From: Archilochus colubris | Lineage: Eukaryota > Chordata > Aves > Apodiformes > Trochilidae | Assembly: GCA_023079485.1 (NCBI GenBank) | Contig: CM041104.1 | Coordinates: 4,031,676-4,095,675 of the forward strand | DNA: 64,000 nucleotides | Direction of reading: 5' to 3' | Part shown: piece after piece, positions 12,504-24,000 of the stretch | Layout: the number at the start of each line of letters is the position of its first letter | How positions within the stretch are numbered: position 1 is the stretch's first letter | Made by a program: the position numbers and the translations under genes | Notes under the pieces: model-generated | What the model was told of the DNA's origin: nothing | Database searches by the model: none | What the model saw: the letters and a program-made list of their open reading frames with translations, nothing else

Positions 12504-12587
12504 CCTTTTTTTTTCTTTTTCTTTTTTTATTTTCTCTTTTTCTTTCTTTCTTTTTTTTTCTGTCCTTTTTTTTTTTTTTTTTTTTTT
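12417..12587. repeat. 87-base T homopolymer plus T-rich tract
   Basis: Bases 12417-12503 are 87 consecutive Ts. They are followed by about 84 bases of T broken by single C, G or A residues. Seen from the minus strand this is a long poly(A) with a degenerating 5' part, as at the end of a retrocopy, but the sequence on its right (12588 onward) matches nothing I recognise. Replication slippage or an assembly error could also set this length. Confidence 0.97.
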
Positions 12588-13309
12588 AATGTTAGGAAAA
12601 CAACAATTTCAAGGTCTGTATATGCTTTGGTTCATTAATAGAGAAAACTGGGCTGACCAAAAGAAAACTTTTCAGTTCCTTTGTACAACATCACTACTCC
12701 TTAAAAAGAACTGAACAGCTCTTCTGCTCTCCTCACTGCAACCCAACCTGTTTATAAAAACCACTTTTGTGACCAAATGCACTGAGTGAAGCAGGGACAA
12801 GCCTGAAGCCCCCCTGAGCATCTTCAGTAGTTTAAGAAAGCTTCCTCTCTTAAACAGCTTCCTTTTAAGACCATCAATTTACTTTGGACTCTCAAGCATC
12901 TATTGTATGATTTTTATCCATGAATCAGAGCTTCTTTCACTCTCTCCTCAGTCCCTGGTGTACCTCAGGAACCCATTCCCCAGCATGATGTTCCCCAGCT
13001 GCTGCTCACAGGCAGAGGCAGCTCATGGTCCTCCTGCATCTGCTGCTGATGTTTCCCGGTGGGTACAAGGCTGACACCACTGAAACAAATAATTCCTCAG
13101 TCCTTGAAAAGCATCAGAAGAAGCCCTGATGGGGCTCAGTCCAGCCCTAAGGATGGGAATAACAGACGCTTTGCAACTTCTTTAGAAAACTGACAGTAGA
13201 GACATGAAGCTGATGGATGTCTTCATATATTTATTTCTGGCATTTTGATCAAGTGTCGTGCTGATGGGAAGGAATATGTTTGCAATTAGAGCCAATGAGT
13301 TAACTGTAA
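12588..13309. other. Non-coding sequence, nothing recognised
   Basis: If the T tract to the left is the poly(A) of a minus-strand retrocopy, its body should lie here. I see no open frame, known transcript-like sequence or target-site duplication to support that. Confidence 0.5.
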
Positions 13310-13377
13310 TCTTTCTTCTTTTTTTTTTTCCTTTTTTTTTCTTTTCTTTTTTTTTCTTTTTTCTCCCCTCTTTCCCC
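13310..13377. repeat. T-rich pyrimidine tract
   Basis: About 68 bp made almost entirely of T with scattered C (CTTTTTT-type words, ending in CCCCTCTTTCCCCC). Low complexity, not attached to a recognised element. Confidence 0.88.
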
Positions 13378-13549
13378 CATCAAAAGAAAACATGTGTTTA
13401 AAAAGGCATCAAAAAGAAAAAGAACTATAGAATTTTCAGTGCTACAGATTTTCTTTTGGTAAAGAAAGGCTGCTGAACCCAGAGCAGCTATTTTGCAAGT
13501 AGCTTAAAGGAAATAAGGAAACTGAGATAACCTTTCTGTCTATTTTTTC

Positions 13550-14460
13550 CTCCTCATCATCAATTTGATTTTAAAAGCCAAACATTTTAGAATTATTAAA
13601 ATACAGGAAAATAAATCCTACTAACCTAGCAATTATAACACAGATTTTTAAATTCACTCCTAGGAACAATAACTTTTCTTTGTACTTAACAACCTAAAGT
13701 TCTTATTTATGGGGTTTTACAACATACATTACAATATTCTGACAATTAATTTGTTATTCCTTTTCAAGAAGTAAGACAATTATTAATTATACCATTACTC
13801 AGAAGCTATAGTAAAGCTTTCATTTAACATTTCCTAATAGGCATTTAATTCTAATTTAATAAGACAATTATTGCATTATAAACAAATACCAATTGATTAT
13901 TAAGCACATCTATTTTGGATTAACAGCAATTCCATAGATATGCCAGCCATTAAACATCAATGAGAATACTTTCATTAATAAACTGATTCATTTACCATGA
14001 CATAAGTGTCCTGTTCAATCTAAATTAAATATCTATTTGGGATCCTCAGCCTGTAGTGTTACCAAAGGCATCTTCATGTTTGAATGCAGCACAAAAAGCA
14101 TTTCTAGTTCAGATTTGCAAGATGCAATCTCAAAAATAATCAATCCATATAAAAAAGACTTTGGTTACTGCTAGATAGCTAATTATACAGACACAGCCTT
14201 TGTGCATGTCTATATGAGATATTCTTTGTTATTCTCTTTCTTCTGAACTTTGATGCTATTTAAAAATAAATTTAATTACCCAGTGGTTATTTACACTGCA
14301 TTTATTTCTTCCATCTAGAATTCTTTTCAAATTTAAAACCTGAAGGTCACTGTCATTTTAGAGCAGTTTATTATTCATGGATACTGCAAAATTTCCAGAG
14401 AGAAAAATTGCTTTATTTTAAAATTCAAAGGCAAGAAAAGCATTGTAAAATCAGATGTAC
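13550..14460. other. AT-rich, repeat-poor block
   Basis: Roughly 900 bp with a high density of ATTA/TAAT words (for example AATTATTAATTATACC near 13780) and no tandem repeat, transposon tail or open frame. It is more AT-rich than the flanks on both sides. Such blocks can be conserved enhancers with homeodomain sites or simply AT-rich isochore sequence. One genome cannot separate these. Confidence 0.4.
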
Positions 14461-14462
14461 TG

Positions 14463-14512
14463 GGCCTGATCCTGCAGTATATGAGAGTAAATAAAACCTG
14501 CAGGATTAGGCC
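14463..14512. repeat. Short palindromic repeat (hairpin)
   Basis: The arm GGCCTGATCCTGCAG (14463-14477) is matched at 14 of 15 positions by the inverted arm CTGCAGGATTAGGCC (14498-14512), with a 20-base AT-rich loop. The motif resembles palindromic dispersed repeats of old amniote DNA, but I cannot name the family. It could also be a stand-alone hairpin. Confidence 0.6.
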
Positions 14513-17139
14513 AAATATTTTTCTTCATTAATAACAGCAATTTAAAATAGTCTATGTGTGTGTGACATGCATATTTATGAGAAGATGACAGGATACCTGT
14601 CTTTTTTTCTAAGGGCTTTTGTTCACTTTTTTATCTGGTAAATTTGCACGAGGAAAATTTCCCATGTGTATGAGAGTTACCAGGGATGTGCTCTGTGTCC
14701 ATTTGTCTTTGTTTTATTTTTTCCAAGGCCAGATGTTACACCTGGCTGCAGACCTACTTTCCCTAATCAAATAATTTGAAGTAGCTTATATTTGCCACAT
14801 TGCTGGTTTTTTGTTGGGTTTTTTTTTTTCTTTTCAGAAGGCGTTTTTAACAGAAGGTTTAAAAGCTTCTTTCTCTCCTAACACTCCAGTCAGGTAGATG
14901 CAGAGAAGACCTTAGGATGAGAACTGGGTTGTGCTACCCAGACATCCCCAATGAGGCTGCTGAAGCCAGGACCTTGCTGCCATATCTGGTTTCAGGTGTT
15001 TCAGAGAAAGATCAGAGGAACTGGGGATTTGCCTGCTGATGTTTAGAAAGCTCCACACTGAACTGCAGCAGTGGAAGAATAGGGGGAGTTCAGGTTCTGA
15101 AGGGCAGCAGAGGAGTGAGTCCACCCAGCTGCTTTCCTTTTCCCTTGCTCAGGGCAGAGGACTGAGCAGCATCACTGGAAGTTAAAATGAGAGCAGCAGG
15201 AGGGAACAGTTTGTGTTAAGTGCAGCTGCCTGGTCAAGCCTGCTGCTGGGCTATGAGAGGCTGCAAAACACAGGTGAGATGATGGTGAACAGGATGTGAG
15301 TCAAAGGAAGGGTAATCTCAGTCCTGGCTTGTAAGGGACAGCTTTAGTGCTCTCTTACGTCAGGATAAAGTGCTCTGTGAAGGTAGAATGTCTGGTTTGT
15401 GGTCCTGTTGTCAGACCCCAGCAGAGCAAACTGGTGTTTCTGGACAACTGGACATCAGGAATGGCTGTTTCAGCTCTCCCTACTGTCATCTTGGCTTTGG
15501 GTCCACATAGCTCCATGTTGAGCCCCTGACACCACCAGGGATGGGGAGTGGAGGGCAGCCTTAGCTAGGGGAGTTGGAGATCTCTTCCCCAGCTGGCTGA
15601 AAATGTAGACCTTCTTTCTTTTAAACAAAGAATGTGTCCAGGACTCAGCTGTGTTAGGGTTTTCATACTAATGCTTTTTTATTTCTAGAAGGTTTGTATG
15701 AACACAGGGCCTCCTATTTCTGGTCTCCTGCCCTTACATCTCTGAAAAAATTACTCTGGAAAAATCTGTGTTTAAGAGATGTTCCTTCCCCTGGCTAGTC
15801 CTGGGGCTGGGGGGGCAGCAGGTGAGGAGAGATACATGGCATTTTATCTTGGACAGATTGTCTGGCATTTAACAGAAATGCAATGAAGCATCTGAGTGAG
15901 TAAGTGGGGGGTTGTTCCTCAATTTGTGCTTGTGCAAAGTACTCAGCAAAGCTGGTGACAGCTTTGCCCCAGAGCAGAAAGTGGAGCTGAGTTCCTGATT
16001 TAATTATTTCTCCCTTCCCCTGTTTTTGTGCATCAGTTTTTGCTGAATGCCTTTGGATCAAGCTGCAGCATTTGTAAGGGTGTTCTACGTGTGTTTTCCT
16101 GTGATCAGTGACTGGAGACCCCAAGACTTTTTGCTGTTATGACCTCCATCAGACCTGACCTACAGCCCCAGGCTGGGTGGGCAGCTGTTTGCTGGGTGAA
16201 ATGTCTCCTCCTACAGCTACCCACTGACAGGGCTCCTCTTCCCTCAAAACCAGGAGATCTTAAGATTTTCTTTTGACTAAGAGAGAGGTGAGGGATTAAT
16301 GTGAGAACGAAAGAGGTGCAAAGTTCCTCTCCTCCTTCTTGAAAGATGCTGAAGATGCATTGTACATTGAGCTTCTTGCTCCTTTTGTCTCTGATTTCAC
16401 TTAAGACTTAATGATGATCAATTTACAAATGAGAAAGTGGCCAAACAGCAGTCACACCTAAATTGTGATGGGAAACACCTATTTGGATGAGTTGCTTTGG
16501 ATGGTGTAATCGAGTCCGGAGCCAAAGGCAGGGATTTTCACTTGCATGGAAAAGCTGGAATTAGCCAGAAATCCACACCACCACCACCCCCCCGTTCAGT
16601 GCCACGGCTCCTCAGTGCAATTCTGCAGAGCTCACCCTGATACCACCCCCTGACAGCTCTTCTCTTCCTCGGGCATCTCAAATTCTTCCCCTTGTTACTT
16701 GTATCCTCTGTGTTAATGCTTTTAAATCACTTTTCCTCTAATTGGTGCAGGAGAAAGGACTAATTTCTTCTAACTTTTTTTTCTTTTTTTTTTTTCCCCA
16801 TAAAGTATTTAGGAAAAATTGCCGAGTATGTAAACTAGAGATCATTAGAGGTTGTGGGGGTTTTTGTTGCTGTTGGGTTGTGTTGTTTTTTTTTTTTAAA
16901 GACTAGATTCAGCAAAAATATTGTTTTCTCCCAGGCTCTGGGTCTCTATTTAGGTGATTTTAAGCTCTGCAATTTATTTATTTTTATATTTATTCATTAG
17001 ACAGACCCACAGTCAAGGAGAAGGGGAACACGGGGTTATTAATCTTTCCTGTCATCCATTCACAGATGTGAAGTTCACACCACAGCAAATGTGAAGTCAG
17101 CACTACACACCCACGAGGTGGAAACTTCAAGCAAAACAG
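14513..17139. other. Non-coding sequence, no gene seen
   Basis: Only short overlapping open frames are present. Minor T runs occur near 14819-14831 and 16778-16797, and a small CAC/CCC run near 16576-16592. No transposon remnant is recognised. Confidence 0.55.
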
Positions 17140-17375
17140 GCAGTGAGGAAGAGGGGTGGGAGAAGGAGAACAGGAGGGGAAGAGAGGGGGAAAAAGATGG
17201 GAGGAAAAAAAAGAACAAGGGAGTGATGAGTGATAAAAGGGAGGGGGGAAAGGCAGATGAACAAGGGAAATGGAAAGAGAAATGAGATAGAAAAGGGTGA
17301 AGAGGAAAGGCAGATAAGAGAGAAGAAAGTCTGAAGAAAGAGTAAGAGAGAAATGAGAGATACAGAGGGAGAGTA
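17140..17375. repeat. 240-bp purine-rich (GA) tract
   Basis: The plus strand is almost all A and G for about 236 bp (GGAAGAGGGG, GAGAGGGGGAA and similar words), broken only by single C or T residues. The opposite strand is correspondingly C/T-rich and carries a spurious Ser/Leu/Phe/Pro-rich frame at 16990-17448. Long purine tracts can form triplex DNA and often mutate by slippage. Confidence 0.9.
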
Positions 17376-18204
17376 TTTCAGATGGGGTGTTAATGTAGCT
17401 GGGCCTGTCTGGGGGCTTGGATATCCTGAAGATGTAAAGGGTAATCACTCTCTCAGCATGTATATGCTATTGATATGTTAATATAATTTTCTTTTTCATC
17501 TGAAAGCAATGAAGGTTTCAAACTGGCTGATTAACTGGGTCTGCCTGGTTCTGTGTACGTCCACATATTCACAAACAGGAGTCGAGTATAAATATTTATA
17601 CTCTTTACACAGTAGTGTCTGAAAATCCCCATAAAACAGCAGCCAGCACTGAAAGTCCTGTTAGTATTGATGTGACATTGGGCAGACCTGTTTGTGCTGG
17701 TATAACCCATCATGTTATCAATCCTAATACAGCTTTTGGAGACCACAAAATGTAAACAGGCAACAGTAGTGGAAACATTGAGTGATATATTAAAAACAAG
17801 CCTGCAAAATGCAGTATGAGGGGGCTCAGATGGCATCAGGCTACAGGTCATAGAATATGGACAGTCTTCTTTCCAGTTCTATGAATGATGTGGTTTATCT
17901 TACAAGGATTTTTAAAATGAGTAATTTCTCTGTTGTTTCGTGAGACTTATCTCCTCATATATGCTTATAGATTCACACATCCTGCAAACTGCTTGCTAAA
18001 CCATTGCTTTAGTTATTTAGAGACTGACATAGAGAAATACTTCATTAAATAACTTAAGTGGTCTCTTTGGTCAAGAGAGAGTGATGTGAGCACCCCACTG
18101 TGGTTCCACGTAGCAGGGTCAGGGTTTCATTCCTCCCCTGGTTGTTTCAGAAATTTTGAAACTTTGTGAGTACCATTAATCCACAAATTGCACAGTTTTG
18201 GAAA

Positions 18205-18218
18205 GGGGGGGGGGGGGG
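18205..18218. repeat. G14 homopolymer
   Basis: Fourteen consecutive guanines flanked by AT-rich sequence. Length is unreliable in most sequencing chemistries. Confidence 0.95.
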
Positions 18219-18505
18219 AATTCTTTTTCCTACAGCAGAGTCAGGATCTCTGTGGGGCTGGGGAAAGGATGAAGAGGGGCAGGTTGAAAAAAGACAGCAA
18301 CAGTAGATTGGTAAGTTTGGCTTGTTCCACCCCCCAACCCCTGAAAAGATTTAAAGATTATACTGGCCAGAGAGCTTCTATTTATCCCAAGCTAAAAATC
18401 TAACCTTAAAAGCACTTTCAGGGTAGGGAAAAACATTTGGTATAATTTATAGAAAACTTACTGCCTTCACCTGGGATACTTTTAGAAACATCTCTGGAAG
18501 AGTCT

Positions 18506-18523
18506 TTTTATTTTATTTTATTT
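18506..18523. repeat. (TTTTA)n microsatellite
   Basis: Between three and four TTTTA pentamers, with no LINE or SINE body seen next to them. Confidence 0.85.
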
Positions 18524-19451
18524 AAGTGGGCCCCAACCTGCATTCAGATACAGAATAACTTGTATTTTTTGGCAAGTTTACTTGAGAACCAGCTAGGTAC
18601 ACTTGTTTACTGGACTTGAGATGTTCAGAAGATTTCTGAGGCTCCTGTGAGCTGTTGTATGTTATGGTCTTTTTGTATAAAGCATCTGGGATCAGTAGCA
18701 TCAGGACTTAACTGTATCTGCTTTATTTTTGTATCAATTCATAATATTAGCATGCTTGGGTAAATGAAGGAAATAGCTCTGTAATTTATCCCTTATGCTC
18801 ATATTTACTGTCCTACTGGTTCTGCTCTGCAAGATGACTGAGTCTTTCTGCTGCTGAGCTCTCACTGACAATCACAGCCATGAAATCTGCCTTGCCCCTT
18901 GCTTTATGCAAGTGTGGAAGCTGTACCTGTAGGAGTGAACAGGAGAGAGCCTGTTTATATGTCTAATTAAAAATCTCCTATGTAATAACACTGCTCATTA
19001 GGAGCTGAGGAGTATCAGCTCTCTGCTGCAGAGATCCTTACAAAGAAGGGGAATTTGTTCTTTCTACTTCAAGGTAGGAGCTCAGAGTAGATGTAATGTT
19101 CATTGTGAATGGGCCAGAAATAAGCTAGGGGATTTGGGGTAAATCAGTGGAATTAATTTGACTTCAGTTATTTTGGTTTCATTTACAGAAGCTGGGAAGT
19201 TGGCCCTTTCTGCTTGAATACTGAGTGTCTGCAAATTAATTCAGAAGCCTCCACAACCAAGAACACTTCATCTCCTACTCTTCCTGGCTGAATTCTCAAA
19301 TTCCTGATTGAATGCCACTTTCTTGTGAATTTCTGGCTTTGGTCTCTTGTCTGTGTAGGTGATGAAATTGGTTTTCTTTTTTCTAAGCAGGGAAAAAGTA
19401 GAAACAAAACAAACTTATCCTCCATTTCACAAAGATTCAAGATAGAAAAGG

Positions 19452-19476
19452 ATAAATAAAATAAAATAAAATAAAA
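19452..19476. repeat. (ATAAA)n microsatellite
   Basis: About five ATAAA-type units at the end of an A-rich stretch. This could be a decayed poly(A) tail, but no retroelement body is recognisable upstream. Confidence 0.85.
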
Positions 19477-20983
19477 ATATAGCTTTATTTTCCCCCCTTT
19501 AGGAGGACCTCCCACTGGCTATATCATTATCTGACTCATGTAGGATATTGGATTCAGGATCTATAGCAGTGAGCTATGTTAGTACTGAATCTCATTTGAT
19601 TTAATAAACCTGCCTTCTCCCTTCCCTGCTCAGTCTCTTAGCATTTTCAGGCATTAGCAGCTACTCCATATTTCTGGCTGTTGTGGGATAAATAACACAC
19701 CACCACCTCATACAGCAATGTGGGAACTTCAATCTCCAGTGGAAGTGCAGATTCTTGTGTTTCAAATATAGCCCCTTACTCTTTCCCTCCCTTTATGCCT
19801 ATATGGCACCTGACCCACTCCATATGTCTGCTGTTTCCTTGTTATTCTCTGGATTTGGACCCATTTACAGTGAACTTGGTCACAATGAAATATTTCTATT
19901 GAGCAGAGTGAAGATCTGGAATGATTTTAAGTTTCCCCAGTGTCTGAAGTGTAGTTTTGGAAATAATCTGAAGGTCTGGGGGGAGGAAAGAGAACAGGGA
20001 AGATTCAATTTAAAGTGAAAAGGAGCATCAAAAATGTTGTCAATGGCCATTTTCAGTGTGTTAGAAAAGGAGGATATACAGAGTAGGATTTCAAATCTTG
20101 CAAAATTAAATATGTAGCAAAATCTAGACTTGAGGAGGAGAGAGCTTTTGGAACCTGTCTTTAATTTTCAAATGGGAGTTCTTTTTCTGGATGTGATGAG
20201 GCTTGGCATGTCTCTTGTGTATGGATATGCAAGCTCTGTGTCTATGGGCTCTAGTTTCCCTAGAAGAATTTGAATAAACCTTTCTCAAGCCAATAGGAGT
20301 TAACTGGATCATAAGAAACTGTGCTCTACGTCTATGTTAAACTTGGAAAAAATGAAACATTGTTCTCTGTTCTAATGTGTCAGGCAAAGCTGGCTCCCAT
20401 GAACGTGTGGAGGCAAGATTTCAGTTCAGGAACTGGGAAAGGCTGAAGTTTGATTACGGGCAGGCATGCTGGCAATCCTTTTGAGCTTGTTTTAAGCATG
20501 TACTGTGTGTCTGAAAGAGATGAAGTTTCTGTGGGTTTCAGTAAAATAGGGTGCAGAAAAAACTGTATTAATAACACCCTCTTAGACTCCAGAAGATCCC
20601 CAAGTGCAAGCCAATAGAAGTAGGCTTACCAAAACCTCATTAAAGCTGTTATAATGGAAGGATTCCAAAAATTTATTGTTAAACTGTAAGCTATGAGAAC
20701 TGGTGGAACAGCTTGCTTTGGAGCTAGGATGCTGTGGCCTTGGAAGTCAAAGTCCTGTACATCCTCACTGGCTATTTGTACCCAGAGGTTTTCTAAAATC
20801 TATCTGCTCCTCTTTCAGGTTACTCACTAAGAATTAGCAGTGAAAACACGGATCCCACTGGTGTCCCTTTTACAGACCACTGCAGTACTGGAAGTGACAA
20901 AAGGACTGAGTCCCTGCCCTAAATACAGCAAGAGCATTTGGGGTGCCTCAGCCAGACTCTCACCAGTCCTTTTGCCTCCACAG

Positions 20984-21055
20984 AGTGTGTTTGTCCCTCT
21001 CCAGGGCTGTTGCATCTCCTTACAGCATCATCCCACCATGCCAAGCAATGGAAAG
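20984..21055 (+). other. Candidate 72-bp exon, unproven
   Basis: A strong acceptor (pyrimidine-rich CCTTTTGCCTCCACAG) precedes the block, and AAAG/GTGAGAAC follows as a strong donor. The 72 bp are 24 open codons in phase 0, ending MPSNGK. An earlier acceptor, CTCTTTCAG at about 20818, would make a longer exon. I do not recognise the peptide. A non-coding RNA exon or chance are equally possible. Confidence 0.18.
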
Positions 21056-24000
21056 GTGAGAACTGTTGCTTTGAATTGTGAAATCCTTGTATCCATAATG
21101 CATGAAAGGACCTGTGCCATAGCACTGGGGTTCAGTCCTCCTGCAGCTCTGGAAAATTGGACAACTTCACAGTCTTTTATGAAAAGATAATATATCTTTG
21201 CTGCCTTTTGAGTACTAAATTATGAATTTGAAAGTGACAAATATTAGCAACCTGCCTTTATTGCTAACAAAACTGGGCAGGAGAGAAAAGGAGTCTGCAG
21301 TGCCTTTGACAGAATGTTTAATAACTTTTGTGATTACTGTTTCTCAGAGGTGATGTGTATAATATGTCTTTTGCCTCTTTCATTTTATCATAATACTTAT
21401 GCTGGAGACTGTTGTGCCTCTGCACTCCTGAACTTCTTCCTCAGTCAAAGGTTAGAGAGATTTGAGCAACCACAGGCAAAGTGAAGTTGTGAAGCTTTCT
21501 GCTTCCTTTCATGGCAAAATTGCCCTGCTTTGGCAGCTGAAACTGTGACAGTCCTTTTGCAGATGGATTGAGACTGATCACACGTAATGCAGAAGCAGAC
21601 ACCATCCCAGGTGTATTCACTGAGGTGAGTGGGATATGGTGCAATGCCAAATGTTTTAAGTTTTCAGTTTGGGTGGGCTGGTACTGTTTTACTCCTTAGG
21701 AATTTGTTGATAACTTCATACTCAATGTTGTCAGAAAGCAAATTCTTAGCTTCATCACTGCAGAAATGAGAACAAGCCACAGAATAGGTGATAGAAAGTA
21801 ACTTGAACTGTATTTGTGGCTGCCTGCAGAAAGCCCAGGAAGTGTCTAATTCTGGAGATGCACCAAGTATGGAAGGTAAGACCACATTATGATTAATTTT
21901 TTTGTGCTGTCCTGCAAAAAGAACAACCAATAGAATAATACCTCCAAGTGGGTTTCTGTCATACCTTATGTCATTAAAAGTCACTAGAATCCACAGTTCT
22001 CAGTTCTTAGATCAGCTTGGAGACAGGCTCAGGGCTCAAACTGCCCAGGCTTTTCTGAAAAGTTTGTTTTGAGGCAACTTTATCCTGGGATTTTTTTCCA
22101 AGGGAACAACTCCCCAAACTTTTCATAAGTTAAAGTTGAGGGAACTCTGGGCATCACAGACAGTCATTGACAACACAGCTGGGAGCTAGTTATAAAATAT
22201 AAAAAGCTTTTCACTATGAAATATTTGATATTTTAAAAACAAAGACAGAGTTATTTACTCTCTTCCCCTGCCTGCCCCCATGGCTGGTGTTGCTTATGTG
22301 CTGTTGGCAGATGGGATATGGATCATTTTAATTAGATTTTATTGGACTGTTATACGGCCCATAATTGTGATCATTACTCATTTTCACTGTGGTTCAGACA
22401 GATCTTCTATTTAGACATGATGATATTTTGATGAGACAAGTCCCATGTAACTTGTTATGTTAGGGGCCAATAGCCAAAGTGGAGGGATTAGGTGTTTTCA
22501 CACCATAAACTTAAGTAGATTCATAAAGGACACAATGGTCAATTTGGGTGTCTAATTGTGCCCAGACTGTGGGTGCTATGGGCAGAAGGACTCTTTAGGC
22601 TGCTATGTCTTGCTGAAAGCTGCAGGAAACTAAATACCCTCCCTGCTGAAACCCAGGTAGCAAGACCTGGCATGGTGAGGAGGGGTTCCCTGTGTCACCT
22701 GCAAGAAGGACAAGCCTGGTTTTGGTGTCAATGAGCAACATTTTGCTGAATTAAAGCTGTTCTGCTTACATTCACACTTCTCTTTTTGGTCCATGTGCTT
22801 TTTCTCCTTTTCTCTAGTGTTTTTGTTTGTTTGTTTGTTTGTTTGGTTGGTTGGTTTTTTGCATGGTTGTTCTTGTAAACCCCTGCAAGGAGACTCCAGG
22901 CTAAGTCTGAATTGGGAATGGATCTGTTGTAACTCCTCTACAACTGGGAGCATCTCTTCCTCTGCCAATGGCCCTTTGATGCTTTTTTGAATATCTGAGC
23001 ACTGAGTTGTTCCCTTTGCTTCTTTCACAACAACTCTTTGGGAGGGTGTAGGGCTGTGCCCTGCAACAGTAATGATGTTCTGGCCAAGTCTTTAGTAGAA
23101 GCTGTGTGCTATTGTCAGACAGAATCATCTTCTCATCTGAACCCCAAGGTCTCCTTACTGTTCAGTGACCACTCTTACCTTTTTCCTCTTGACTTTCCAG
23201 AACCATGACTGATATTTGGACATAAGACTTGTAGAATACAGATCTAGCTCATCCTTTTTGTTCTGAGGAACTTTGGTTGGTAGGAAAGTCATGCACTGCT
23301 GCCAGCTGTTAAAGGAAACTGTCAAAAATATTTGGAAGAAAGATGTAGATTTTGAAGGTTTTTCCTCCTTTATTTGTGAATGAAGTTGCCTTTGGCTAAC
23401 TCTTTAGAAACTGCATTTGTACTTTAAAACATAACTTCTGATCCCAACTCCACTGCATTTGCAGATACCAAGGTTGTTGGAGAATGGAAAATCTTGGGGC
23501 TGTTGAGTTTTGGGGTGCAGGTAGTAGCAGTGTCTTTGTGCAGAAATGTTATCTAAAATTCACCTTCTCTATCCCAGTAAAAACCAGTAGATTTAGTTTA
23601 ATATAAAAAGCAAATAAAAACAGGATGCTACAAATAGTTCCACCCTCCTGTAACAGGATGGGGGATGCTCCAGTGCCATCTCCACACCAGGGAGTGGAAC
23701 ACAACACTTGACTCAGCCTCTCTATGTTCATCTGGACACTCACCTTTAAAAGGATTCTGTTAAAGTGTCTGCTTAAAATTATAATTGAATCTAATGTACA
23801 TCTCAAGTCAGATTTTAGGAAGGATCAACTCTGACTCCACTGTGCATGTGCAGATGAGGTCTGTTATCCCTCCAGATGCCCAATCTCTGTGCATCTGGGA
23901 GGCAGCCCACAAATCAGTTTGCTCTGTGCAGACTGGAAAGGAGCTGAGCTGGAAAGGAAAGTACCACCTAAATCTACCCTCTGATCCATATTTTTTTTTC

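Larger units (their letters stand above)
17376..20983. other. Non-coding sequence with short homopolymer and AT repeats
   Basis: No gene is recognised. Fourteen Gs run at 18205-18218, a (TTTTA)n array lies near 18506-18523 and an (ATAAA)n array near 19452-19476. All open frames are short, and frames on both strands compete. Confidence 0.6.

Noticed and set aside
12397..12714. 105-codon Phe-rich open frame
   Set aside because: Made of the T homopolymer and flanking T-rich tract.
16990..17448. 152-codon minus-strand frame rich in Ser, Leu, Phe and Pro
   Set aside because: Produced by the pyrimidine strand of the GA-rich tract, which has few stop codons.
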